Source of the DNA: MFD04580-c1 sp963702995
Lineage (GTDB): Bacteria > Planctomycetota > Phycisphaerae > Tepidisphaerales > Tepidisphaeraceae
Direction: 5' to 3'
DNA: 64,000 nt
NCBI GenBank assembly: GCA_963702995.1
Contig: OY969783.1
Coordinates: 682,001 to 746,000, forward strand
The notes under the pieces were generated by a model. That model did no database searches and was not told the origin of the DNA. It saw only the letters and a list, made by a program, of their open reading frames with translations. Shown piece after piece: positions 1-7,331 of this stretch (position 1 is the first letter of the stretch; every line of letters starts with the position of its first letter). The position numbers and the translations under genes are program-made.

Positions 1-1
1 C

Positions 2-316
2 CGCCTCATGTTCGTCTTTGAGGACATCCTGCTCGTCAACGACAAGGGGATCCAATCGGTGCTCAAGGAGGTGGACAACGACGAACTGAGCCTCGCGCTC
101 AAGACGGCGAGCCAGGAGCTCAAGGACAAGATCTTCAAGAACATGTCCGAACGAGCGGCGCAGCTCATCTCGGAAGACATGCAGTTCATGGGCCCGGTCC
201 GCGTGAGCGACGTCGAGCAGGCGCAGCAGAAGATCGTCGATATCGTCCGCCGCCTCGAGGACGCGGGCGAAATCATCATCGCCGGCCGCGGCGGCGAAAA
301 GGAGATGATCGTTTAG
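2..316 (+). CDS. fliG: Flagellar motor switch protein FliG, C-terminal part (cut by window edge)
   Basis: FliG is the rotor protein that meets the stator in the C-ring. The visible 104 residues are its C-terminal domain: the opening RLMFVFEDI is the characteristic start of that domain, and the charged torque helix follows (KNMSERAAQLISEDMQFMGPV), then VSDVEQAQQKIVDIVRRLEDAGEI. The reading frame is open to the left edge, so the ATG at 8 is internal and the true start lies upstream of the window. It is the first gene of a long co-directional flagellar run, and fliH follows after a 147-base gap containing a long hairpin. Family assignment is secure. Confidence 0.95.
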   Translation, partial: RLMFVFEDILLVNDKGIQSVLKEVDNDELSLALKTASQELKDKIFKNMSERAAQLISEDMQFMGPVRVSDVEQAQQKIVDIVRRLEDAGEIIIAGRGGEKEMIV

Positions 317-446
317 AGGAAAGGATGAAGGCGAAGGACGAACGAAGGATCGAACACCGCGCCCACGTCGGCCGGCCTCACGCTTCGGGCCGATCCTCCT
401 TTTCCGCATCCCTTCATCCTTCAACTTCATCCTTTCCTTCGCTTCT
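316..446 (+). repeat. Long imperfect hairpin between fliG and fliH
   Basis: A purine-rich left arm (about 316-352, containing GGAAAGGATGAAG and GAAGGATCG) faces a pyrimidine-rich right arm (about 391-446, containing CGATCCTCC, CTTCATCCTT and CTTCATCCTTTCC). Arms are built from degenerate GAAGGATGAAG-like units, so several registers can pair. It resembles in design, but not sequence, the hairpins before fliI, fliJ, flbD and flhA. It could be a processing or attenuation site inside the operon; there is no run of T typical of an intrinsic terminator. Confidence 0.65.
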
Positions 447-463
447 TAATCCTTGGATTCAAG

Positions 464-1153
464 ATGGGCGTGATTAAGGCCAGCAATACTCCCGGCACGA
501 TTCGGACGTTCTCCATGACGGACGTGGAGGAGGCCGCGCGGGGGATTTTGCTTCGGGCGCGGAAGCAGGCGGAGCAGTTGATCGAGGAGGCCCAGTCCGA
601 AGCGGAACTGATCAAGGAGCAGGCGCGGGCCGAAGGCAGTCGCGAAGGGTACGCCCAGGGGATGACCGAGGGAGCGCGTCAGGGGACGGACGCCGGCCGC
701 CGCGAGGCGTTTGCGGCGACTACCGAGTCGCTGACCCAACTGATCGCCGCCCTGACCGTGACCGCCCGGGACTTTGACGCGGCGCGGAGCGATCTGGAAT
801 CGGAGGCGCTGCGGGAGGTGGTCGCGCTGGCGGCCGCCGTCGCGCGACGGGTCACCAAGCGGCAGGGATTGATCGATGAATCGGTCCTCGCGGCCAACCT
901 CGCCGAGGCGATGAAAGTCGTTGTCCACGCGACGGGCGTTCGAATCGCGCTCCACCCCAGCCAGCGCGGCGCCCTGGAAGCGGCCCTTCCCGAGCTGCGC
1001 GCGGAGTGGCCGACGCTGGAGCATATCGACGTGGTTGAAGACCCCGCGATCGCCCCCGGCGGCTGCCGCGTCCACACCCGCGGCGGCCGCGTCGATGCCG
1101 ACCTCGACTCGCAGCTCGACCGAGTGATTGCGGAGCTGATGCCGAGAGCTTGA
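464..1153 (+). CDS. fliH: Flagellar assembly protein FliH (export ATPase regulator)
   Basis: FliH binds the FliI ATPase and docks it at the export gate. The 229-residue protein has the usual build: a short N-terminus, a long charged coiled coil (about 25-90, with repeated A/E/Q positions such as KQAEQLIEEAQSEAELIKEQ) and a C-terminal FliH/YscL-type domain (about 110-225; EALREVVALAAAVARRVTK, then VRIALHPSQRGAL and VEDPAIAPGGCRVHTRGGRVDADLDSQL split across the domain). The GGCRVxTxxGxxDA segment is the family hallmark. It precedes fliI, as in most flagellar clusters. Confidence 0.9.
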   Translation: MGVIKASNTPGTIRTFSMTDVEEAARGILLRARKQAEQLIEEAQSEAELIKEQARAEGSREGYAQGMTEGARQGTDAGRREAFAATTESLTQLIAALTVTARDFDAARSDLESEALREVVALAAAVARRVTKRQGLIDESVLAANLAEAMKVVVHATGVRIALHPSQRGALEAALPELRAEWPTLEHIDVVEDPAIAPGGCRVHTRGGRVDADLDSQLDRVIAELMPRA

Positions 1154-1313
1154 AATCCGAAATCCGAAGCACGACATTCGAAAGAAGCAGAAATCGAGAA
1201 AGGAAGGAAGAAAGCGAAAAGAGAGGAAGGAAACGAATACTCAATTGGCTCTTTTCCTATTTCTTCCTTTCCTCGTTTCAGAAGTTCCTTCGGATTTCGA
1301 GCTTCGGAATTTC
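1151..1313 (+). repeat. Long hairpin between fliH and fliI, AATCCGAAG type
   Basis: Left arm 1151-1185 contains GAAATCCGAAATCCGAAGC; right arm 1287-1313 contains CTTCGGATTTCGAGCTTCGG. Inside these, a purine tract at 1196-1230 (GAAAGGAAGGAAGAAAGCG) faces a pyrimidine tract at 1255-1278 (CCTATTTCTTCCTTTCCTCG). The AATCCGAAGCACGA word is shared with the elements before flbD (9174-9199) and, partly, flhA. The element fills the whole fliH-fliI gap and ends 9 bases before the fliI start, so it could hide or shape the fliI translation signal. Confidence 0.65.
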
Positions 1314-1321
1314 TTCTTCCC

Positions 1322-2680
1322 ATGCGCTATCTTTCCGCCCAACTCGACGCCGTTGAAACGTCGCTGCCGTTCACGGTCGTCGGGCAGGTGCGGGGCGTGA
1401 CCGGGATGACGCTGGAAGCAACGGACCTCACGCTGCCGATGGGATGTCTCTGCCGCATTCACAGCTTCGGGGGCAAGACGTGCATCGCCGAGGTCATCGG
1501 GTTCCGGCAGGACAAGACGCTGCTGATGCCCCTGTCCGCGCCGACGGGGGTGACGCGGGGCGACCGGGTGGAGAACATTGCGTCGTCGCCGCGGGTCGGG
1601 TGCTCGGAGCGACTGTTGGGGCGGGTGATCAACGGGCTGGGGGAGCCGATCGACGGCCGCGGGCCCATCGGGTACTTCGAGTCGCGACGGATCGACGGGC
1701 GCAGCGTCAGGCCCATGGAACGCGCGCCCATCCGCGAGCCGATCTGCACCAGCGTTCGGGCCATTGACGCGTTGCACACCTGTGGGCTGGGGCAGCGTAT
1801 GGGAATCTTTTCGGGGCCGGGCGTCGGCAAGAGTACGCTGATGAGTTCCATCGCGCGGAACACCAGCGCGCATGTGTCGGTGGTGGCGCTGATCGGCGAA
1901 CGCGGCCGCGAGGTGCAGGAGTTCATCGACCACAGCCTTGGGGAGGAAGGCCGCCGCCGCTGTGTCGTGATCGTGGCCACCAGCGACGAGGCGCCGATGC
2001 TGCGCGTCCGGGCCGCCAAGGCCGCGTGCACGATCTCCGAATACTTCCGCGACCGCGGCCTGAACGTGCTGCTGATGATGGATTCCCTGACGCGTCTCTG
2101 CCAGGCGCAGCGCCAGATCGGGCTGGCGGCCGGCGAGCCCCCGGCCACCAAGGGGTTCCCCCCAAGCGTCTTCGCGATGATCCCGGAGATCCTGGAGCGC
2201 GCGGGCAGGACGCCCGTCGGCTCAGTAACCGGGTTCTATACCGTGCTGGTCGAAGGGGACGACTTCAACGAGCCGATCCCCGACGCGGTGAAGGGGATCA
2301 CCGACGGGCATCTGTGGCTGAGCCGCTCGCTGGCCAATCGCGGTCATTTCCCGGCGATCGACGTGATTCAGAGCATCAGCCGCGTGCGCAGCGACGTGAC
2401 CGACAAGGACCAACAGCGGGCCACCCGCCGAATCCTGGCGTTGCACGCGGTCTACCAGGACATCGAAGACCTGGTGAACATCGGCGCCTACGTACCGGGG
2501 GCCAACGCCGAATACGACCTTGCGGTCCAGGCCCGACCAAAGATCGTCGAGTTCCTGAAGCAGGAGTCGGGTGCGGCGGTGACGCTGGAGCAGGGGCGGA
2601 AGCAGTTGATGGACCTGGTCTCCTGGGTCGAGCAGATGGAGAAGGCACTCAAAGCCCAGGCGGCCAAGCCGCGAAGGTAA
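1322..2680 (+). CDS. fliI: Flagellum-specific ATP synthase/export ATPase FliI
   Basis: Hexameric ATPase that energises unfolding and delivery of flagellar export substrates. The 452 residues match the family length. The Walker A loop GPGVGKST lies at about 165-172, the Walker B strand VLLMMDSLTRL at about 248-258, and the F1-like arginine/glutamate segment GERGREVQEFI at about 193-203. The FliI-typical RLLGRVINGLGEPIDGRG is at about 97-114. It acts at the cytoplasmic face of the export gate together with FliH and FliJ, whose genes flank it. The ORF is uninterrupted. Confidence 0.97.
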   Translation: MRYLSAQLDAVETSLPFTVVGQVRGVTGMTLEATDLTLPMGCLCRIHSFGGKTCIAEVIGFRQDKTLLMPLSAPTGVTRGDRVENIASSPRVGCSERLLGRVINGLGEPIDGRGPIGYFESRRIDGRSVRPMERAPIREPICTSVRAIDALHTCGLGQRMGIFSGPGVGKSTLMSSIARNTSAHVSVVALIGERGREVQEFIDHSLGEEGRRRCVVIVATSDEAPMLRVRAAKAACTISEYFRDRGLNVLLMMDSLTRLCQAQRQIGLAAGEPPATKGFPPSVFAMIPEILERAGRTPVGSVTGFYTVLVEGDDFNEPIPDAVKGITDGHLWLSRSLANRGHFPAIDVIQSISRVRSDVTDKDQQRATRRILALHAVYQDIEDLVNIGAYVPGANAEYDLAVQARPKIVEFLKQESGAAVTLEQGRKQLMDLVSWVEQMEKALKAQAAKPRR

Positions 2681-2730
2681 GGCAACGCCCCGGAAGCTCA
2701 AAACATCATATTCGCATACCGGCGCACAAC

Positions 2731-2890
2731 ACGGATGTCGAAGTCCGATGCACTAGATCCGAAGGAATGAGCAAGCGGGAAAAGAAGAAACCGGATTCAG
2801 ACGATCGAACAATTTCCGCTTCCGCATGGTTTGGGTTTCCTTGGGGTTTTGTGCTTCGGATTTTGCGGGTTTATTCGCTTCGGGATCGGA
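2731..2890 (+). repeat. Hairpin element copy A (fliI-fliJ gap)
   Basis: One of three related intergenic copies (others at 9140-9320 and 15861-16025). Shared words in the same order: a left arm with GATCCGAAGGAATGAGCAAG (2756-2775), a central AGAAACCG, a TTCCGCTTCCG-like centre, and a right arm TTTTGTGCTTCGGATTTT (2847-2864) followed by TATTCGC. The two arms are mutually complementary around CCGAAGCAC/GTGCTTCGG. It stops just before the fliJ start. Confidence 0.65.
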
Positions 2891-2897
2891 GGCGGTG

Positions 2898-3389
2898 ATG
2901 GCAAAGTTCGATTTCCCGCTCGAAGCGGTCCTCCGGCAGCGGAAGCTCGTCGAAGAGCAGAAGCAGCGGAGCCTTGCCGCGGTTCAGGCGGAAATGGGCG
3001 CCCTCGAAGCCGAGCTGCGGTCGATGGATGCGACCGTGCTCGAAAGCCTCGCCGACCTGCGCGACAACCGCCTGGTCGGAAAGCTCGACCTGTCGTTCCT
3101 CGCGGCCCATCGCCGGTATTCGCTGGCGATGCAGCGCCGGGCGCTCGGCCTGGCCGAGCGAATGGCGGCGACAAAGCTGCGACTGGACGACGCGCGCCGG
3201 GCGCTGGGCGAGGCCGCCCGCGACCGCAAGATGATGGAGAAGCTGCGCGAGCGTCGCAAGGAAGCCTGGGCGAGCGAACTGGCTCGAAACGAAACCGCTC
3301 AGCTCGACGAGGTCGGCATCCAGATCGCCGCCCGCGCCGCGGGCCGCGCGGCCGACGATGAAAGCGACCGCCCGGAGGCCGCGACATGA
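2898..3389 (+). CDS. fliJ: Flagellar export chaperone/stalk FliJ
   Basis: FliJ is a small antiparallel coiled coil that threads the FliI hexamer and contacts FlhA. The 163-residue protein is almost entirely helical and charged. It begins MAKFDFPLEAVLRQRKLVEEQ, the usual FliJ opening (K-F-x-F-x-L-E-x-V-L-x-x-R), which decides the ATG at 2898 over upstream in-frame starts lying in the repeat element. Its TGA overlaps the ATG of the next gene by four bases, implying translational coupling. Identification rests on the N-terminal signature, coiled coil and position after fliI. Confidence 0.88.
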   Translation: MAKFDFPLEAVLRQRKLVEEQKQRSLAAVQAEMGALEAELRSMDATVLESLADLRDNRLVGKLDLSFLAAHRRYSLAMQRRALGLAERMAATKLRLDDARRALGEAARDRKMMEKLRERRKEAWASELARNETAQLDEVGIQIAARAAGRAADDESDRPEAAT

Positions 3390-4124
3390 TCAAAAAGCTG
3401 ATGACCGTGCTGATGATGCTGCTCGCGATCAATTTTATTGGGGTCGCGGCGGGCGTCGCATGGCTCTTTCAGAGTGGCCATCTGGACAAGGAGCGCGTCA
3501 CGGCCGTCAAAGACGTCTTATTCCCGAAGGACACGACCCAGCCCACGACCGAGCCTTCGATCCCGGCCGCCACCACTCAACCCTTCATCAACCTCGACGA
3601 GCTGCTGGCCCGGCACGCCGGGTTGCGCCGGGGAACAAGTCGAGATCATCCAGCAGGCGTTTGACATCCAATCCGCCGAGCTGGATCGGAAAAAACGCGT
3701 GCTCGACACGCTCTCGGAACAGATCGCCGCCGAGCAGGAGCGGCTCGCCAAGAACAGCGCCGCGGTGGAAGAGGCCCGTCGCGACGTCGAATCGCGATCC
3801 GCGGCCGATGCGTCGCGGGCAAGCGACAAAGGTTTTCAGGACAGCCTCAAGCTTTACAGTTCCTTGCCCGCCAGCCAGGTAAAGAAGATCTTCATGAACC
3901 TGTCGGAAGACACGGTGATGAACTATCTCCAGGCAATGCCGCCGCGGGCGGCGAGCAAGATCGTAAAGGAGTTCAAGTCCAAGGACGAACTGGACCTGAT
4001 CCATCACGTGCTTGAGAAAATGCGGCAAGGTTCCCCCACAACAAGAGAAGCCGACGGCGGCAAAGAGCCGAAGAATATTGGACCTGGCCAGCCGCCGGGC
4101 TCGCCGCCACTGCCTGCGCCGTAG
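3386..4124 (+). CDS. MotE/YlxF-type membrane protein with MgtE-N-like domain, one frameshift
   Basis: A single N-terminal transmembrane helix (LMTVLMMLLAINFIGVAAGV, residues about 5-24) is followed by a Thr/Pro-rich linker (TTQPTTEPSIPAATTQP), a coiled coil (about 90-150) and a C-terminal MgtE-N-like fold (SLKLYSSLPASQVKKIFMNL, then AMPPRAASKIVKEF). This is the build of the MotE/YlxF proteins often coded beside fliJ, some of which chaperone motor proteins. The first 80 codons and the rest are in different frames. The break lies at about 3630, where one extra C in CGCCGGGG restores AGLRGEQVEII when removed. I read it as one gene with a probable sequencing error. Confidence 0.75.
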
Positions 4125-4164
4125 CCAAGCTTGCGGCGATGGCTTTCCGATCCGGAGACAGCCA

Positions 4165-5619
4165 ATGCCGTCCGCCAGCCCGATCGCCTTTGCCGCCACG
4201 ACCAACACCACTCTTTCACCCGCCCCGGCCGCACCGCCGATCCTCGCCGCCGCTCCGCCGTACTCAACCGACGGAGCCCCTGCGCGATTCCAACAGGCGC
4301 TGACCCGCGCCGTGGACAAGGCCGCTCCCAAGCCGGAAGAAGCGCCCCCCAAGCCCGCCGATGCGACGGCCGAGGCCCGGAAGAACGCAAAGCCGGCGAC
4401 CAAAACAAAGGCGAGCAAGAAAGACCAACCCGCCTCTCGCAAAGGAGGTGAAGCCGAGGCCGAATCCACCTCCGCCCCTCCATCTGAAGCCGTGACCGTC
4501 GAGGCAGTCACAGCCGTGGCAAAAGGGAGCGACGAGCCAGGATCGAAAAAACCGGGCAAAGAGACCGCGGCTCACGAGAAAGAGGCGGCTCAGCAACCCG
4601 TCAGGCCCGGCCCGACCGCCCCAGTCAACGCGGCCGCACCACCATTGGCGGCGAAGGCGGCCGCTCCAGCCGCCGCCGCGGGGGCGACGTCTGGCGTCGC
4701 CGTTCGCGCCATTGGCCCCGCGGACGGAGCGGCCGATTCGCAGGCCGCCGCCGATGCGGCCGCGTCCGGCAAGGCCCCAACCGCGGACTCCCCTTCTGAC
4801 GGCGCCACTCCGACGGCCGAGGCACAGGCGACAACCCCAGGGTCGGAAAAAGCGACGGCTTCCAGGAGCGGGAAGGGCTCGGGGCCCAGGCTTGGTGATG
4901 CCGCAATTACCGCCCCGGCACGCGGCGGCGCCGCAGAGGCCACGGCCGCCACATCGACGTCCGACGCCGATGGCGACCTGGCCGCATCCCCTTCCGTCCC
5001 CGACGACAGTGGGGGGGCGACCGATGCCACGGCCGCTTCCGCGGACGAGCCGCAGGCTACCCGGCCCGCGCCGGCCGAGCCGGCGCCGAACCTGCCCACG
5101 CCCCCCGTCGCGGGCCGCGGCGCCGAACGCTCGCCGAGCGCCTCCCATGCGCCGGCGGCCGATGCCGCACAGGTGTCGCCCGAGGCCCGCTTCGCCGAAG
5201 CCAATCATGCGCGCATGGTGACCGGGATGAGGGCCGAGTTGCTCCCCAACGGGGGGGCGATGCACCTGCGTCTCGACCCGCCGGAACTGGGGGACCTGCA
5301 GGTCTCGATCCACATCCGCGACGGCGTGGTCACGGCGTCCTTCCAGACATCCAACGCCGACGCGACGCGACTCCTGAGCCATAGCCTCGCCGACCTGAAG
5401 GCGACGCTGGAGGCACAGGGCGTCACGGTGGACAAGCTCCATGTTCAGCAGTCGCCCAAGGGGGAATCGTCGGGCGGCGACCGCGGGAATGACGGCCGCC
5501 GCGAGCCCAGCCCCGACCAGCGCCAGAGCAGCCGCCGCGAGCAGGAGCGCCGCGAGATGGTCCAGCGGATGTGGGCCAAGCTGTCAAAGGGGAAGGGCCC
5601 GCTCGACCTGGTGGGGTAG
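4165..5619 (+). CDS. fliK: Flagellar hook-length control protein FliK
   Basis: FliK is a secreted ruler that switches export specificity when the hook reaches length. The 484-residue protein has a very long Ala/Pro/Thr/Lys-rich, low-complexity N-terminal region (about 1-345), as expected of the ruler part. Its compact C-terminal Flg_hook domain (about 350-435) carries the diagnostic MHLRLDPPELGDLQVSIHI and the following TxLLSHSLADLKATLEAQGV-like helix. The ATG at 4165 is preferred to an upstream in-frame start at 4012, which overlaps the previous gene. It is followed by a toxin-antitoxin pair, not directly by flgD. Confidence 0.9.
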   Translation: MPSASPIAFAATTNTTLSPAPAAPPILAAAPPYSTDGAPARFQQALTRAVDKAAPKPEEAPPKPADATAEARKNAKPATKTKASKKDQPASRKGGEAEAESTSAPPSEAVTVEAVTAVAKGSDEPGSKKPGKETAAHEKEAAQQPVRPGPTAPVNAAAPPLAAKAAAPAAAAGATSGVAVRAIGPADGAADSQAAADAAASGKAPTADSPSDGATPTAEAQATTPGSEKATASRSGKGSGPRLGDAAITAPARGGAAEATAATSTSDADGDLAASPSVPDDSGGATDATAASADEPQATRPAPAEPAPNLPTPPVAGRGAERSPSASHAPAADAAQVSPEARFAEANHARMVTGMRAELLPNGGAMHLRLDPPELGDLQVSIHIRDGVVTASFQTSNADATRLLSHSLADLKATLEAQGVTVDKLHVQQSPKGESSGGDRGNDGRREPSPDQRQSSRREQERREMVQRMWAKLSKGKGPLDLVG

Positions 5620-5895
5620 CGCCGGGCACGAGGGGGTCATCTCGGTGGGTCGTCTCGGTCGTTCTTCCTTCGCCAAGCGCCGACATTCCCTTGCAGCCGG
5701 TTGTGCCAACGGCTTCCTGGATCGTCCCGGCAGCGTCAAAATAGCGGACGGCCCCTTTACGTCCTCCGCCTATATCGTCGATCCCAGATTCGGTTTGATT
5801 TCGTTTGCGGCGGCTGGTTACAGCACCGGCACTACAACTATCAGCGCGCGTTCGGTTGGACTTCTCGCGAAACGGCCGGTGATCCGGGGATGATC

Positions 5896-5904
5896 TGGTA
5901 TACT
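5896..5904 (+). promoter_or_regulatory. Extended -10 promoter element of the toxin-antitoxin pair
   Basis: TGGTATACT matches an extended -10 box (TGn plus TATACT). The expected transcription start, about seven bases after the hexamer, falls on the antitoxin ATG at 5911. The bases between contain no Shine-Dalgarno sequence. This predicts a leaderless mRNA. No convincing -35 box is present at 17 bases, which fits an extended -10 promoter. Sequence-based prediction only. Confidence 0.4.
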
Positions 5905-5910
5905 ATCGGC

Positions 5911-6171
5911 ATGACGCGACTCAGCGAACAGCAAAGGCAGGCGCTCCGGAAGCATCCCGGGAACCCGGTCACTGTCGTCGATACGTTAACGCGCTCCACG
6001 TACATCCTACTTCCGATTCAAACCTACGAGCGTGTCCGGGCCCTCTTCGAGGCGGACGAGTTTCACCCGGAGGAACTGGCTCCGCTCGTGGACGAGGTCG
6101 CCGTTAAGGAAGGCTGGGCTGATCCCGCGATGGACGCTTACGACGAACTCGACCCCCGTCGCAAGCCATGA
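5911..6171 (+). CDS. Antitoxin partner of a MazF/PemK toxin
   Basis: 86 residues, acidic C-terminal half (EADEFHPEELAPLVDEV, then GWADPAMDAYDELDP). It does not look like classic MazE, but it has the size, charge and position of an antitoxin. Its stop overlaps the toxin start by four bases (ATGA), the usual coupling in such pairs. The central LTRSTYILLPIQTYERVRAL resembles small proteins placed before PemK genes in planctomycetes (recollection, not a search). The ATG at 5911 is chosen because a -10 box lies just upstream; an in-frame ATG at 5890 is the alternative. Confidence 0.7.
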   Translation: MTRLSEQQRQALRKHPGNPVTVVDTLTRSTYILLPIQTYERVRALFEADEFHPEELAPLVDEVAVKEGWADPAMDAYDELDPRRKP

Positions 6172-6527
6172 CGCTAACCCGCGGTGACGTCGTCCTGCTC
6201 GACTTCCCCTTCTCCGGTGGGGGCGGATCGAAGGTACGCCCGGCGCTTGTCGTTCAGAACGATCGGGATAACCGACGCCTCACCAATGTCATCCTCGCGA
6301 TGATCACGAGCCGGAACGACCGCGCCGGCCTTCAGTTGACGCAGCTCTTCATCGATCTCGCGACTCCCGATGGCGCTCACAGCGGCCTATTGTCGAATTC
6401 CACCGTCAACTGCGTCAACCTCTTCACCGTCGATCAACGACGCGTGATGCGCGTTCTCGGTAGCCTACCGCCCTCCCTGATGGCACGAGTTGACGGCTGC
6501 CTAAAGGCCGCGCTGGAGCTGCCGTAG
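6168..6527 (+). CDS. MazF/PemK-family endoribonuclease toxin
   Basis: 119 residues, the family's usual size. The N-terminus TRGDVVLLDFPFSG, then GSKVRPALVVQND, is the canonical MazF/PemK first strand pair with the conserved R-P; the C-terminal half has LFTVDQRRVMRVLGSLP, matching the conserved T-x-x-x-x-R-x-x-x-x-G-x-L segment. Members cleave mRNA at short motifs and are inhibited by the protein encoded just upstream. It sits between fliK and flgD, so the pair interrupts an otherwise pure flagellar run. Confidence 0.88.
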   Translation: MTLTRGDVVLLDFPFSGGGGSKVRPALVVQNDRDNRRLTNVILAMITSRNDRAGLQLTQLFIDLATPDGAHSGLLSNSTVNCVNLFTVDQRRVMRVLGSLPPSLMARVDGCLKAALELP

Positions 6528-6740
6528 CGGCAGTTAGAATCACTTGCCCGCCGCATTAATGACGGTCGTCAATCGGAGGGACGTGGGGGGGCATCTAGCC
6601 CCTCTGCCGCGGGGAGCGACTCGCCGATAACTTAGCCGGATCGGCCGATTCGGCGCTCCGATCGCGCAAGAGCTGCCAAGGGCTATTTTACCCGGTCGGA
6701 TTTTTGGTGGCCCGCCACAGGGCCGGCCGAAACGTACCCT

Positions 6741-7217
6741 ATGACGATCACTCCCCAAACACAGAAGCCAACGGCGTCGGGGACGCAGCTCCCCTCCACG
6801 GGCACAAGCAGCAAGCTGAACCTGAAGACCACGGACTTCATCAACATGATGATCACCCAGCTTCAGAACCAGGACCCAACCCAGCCGGTGCAGAACGACC
6901 AGCTTCTGTCGCAGATGAGCCAGATCGGGCAGCTCGAATCGTCAACCGAACTGCAATCGAGCCTCAAGGGGCTGGTGCTCCAGAACCAGATCACCTCGGC
7001 CTCCAGCCTGATCGGCAAGTCCGTCAACGGGATGGACGCCAACAACGCGACGATCACCGGGACCGTGACGTCAGTCAGCGTGCGGACCGACGGCGTGAGC
7101 CTGAACCTCGATTCGGGGAGCCAGCTCGACCTGGCCCGCGTTACATCGATCGCGTCTCCGTCCGGCACATCGACCGGGACAAGCTCGGGGGCCTCCGGCT
7201 CCAGCACGCCGCATTGA
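6741..7217 (+). CDS. flgD: Hook-capping protein FlgD (short form)
   Basis: FlgD caps the growing hook and is needed for FlgE polymerisation outside the cell. The N-terminal domain is clear: FINMMITQLQNQDPTQPVQN (about 34-53), then LLSQMSQIGQLESS and the region around SSLIGKSV. At 158 residues it is shorter than typical FlgD proteins of about 220. It keeps one strand-rich segment (TGTVTSVSVRTDGVSLNL) but lacks room for the full Ig/Tudor-like C-terminal domain. It lies directly before flgE. No frame break is evident, so the short form may be genuine. Confidence 0.9.
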   Translation: MTITPQTQKPTASGTQLPSTGTSSKLNLKTTDFINMMITQLQNQDPTQPVQNDQLLSQMSQIGQLESSTELQSSLKGLVLQNQITSASSLIGKSVNGMDANNATITGTVTSVSVRTDGVSLNLDSGSQLDLARVTSIASPSGTSTGTSSGASGSSTPH

Positions 7218-7331
7218 GCCTCGCGCCGCCGCCCGACGCCGAGCGGCCCGAACGTGGGCGCCGCGGGGGGTGTGGGCGACGGGGTGAGTGGCGGCGATTG
7301 CGAGTGAATCAATTTCATACGAGGTTGTCGA

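Noticed and set aside
6623..6630. GCCGATAA, a perfect match to the sigma-28 -10 box, upstream of flgD
   Set aside because: No TAAA-like -35 at the required spacing, and hook genes are not usually sigma-28 targets; probably chance in GC-rich DNA.
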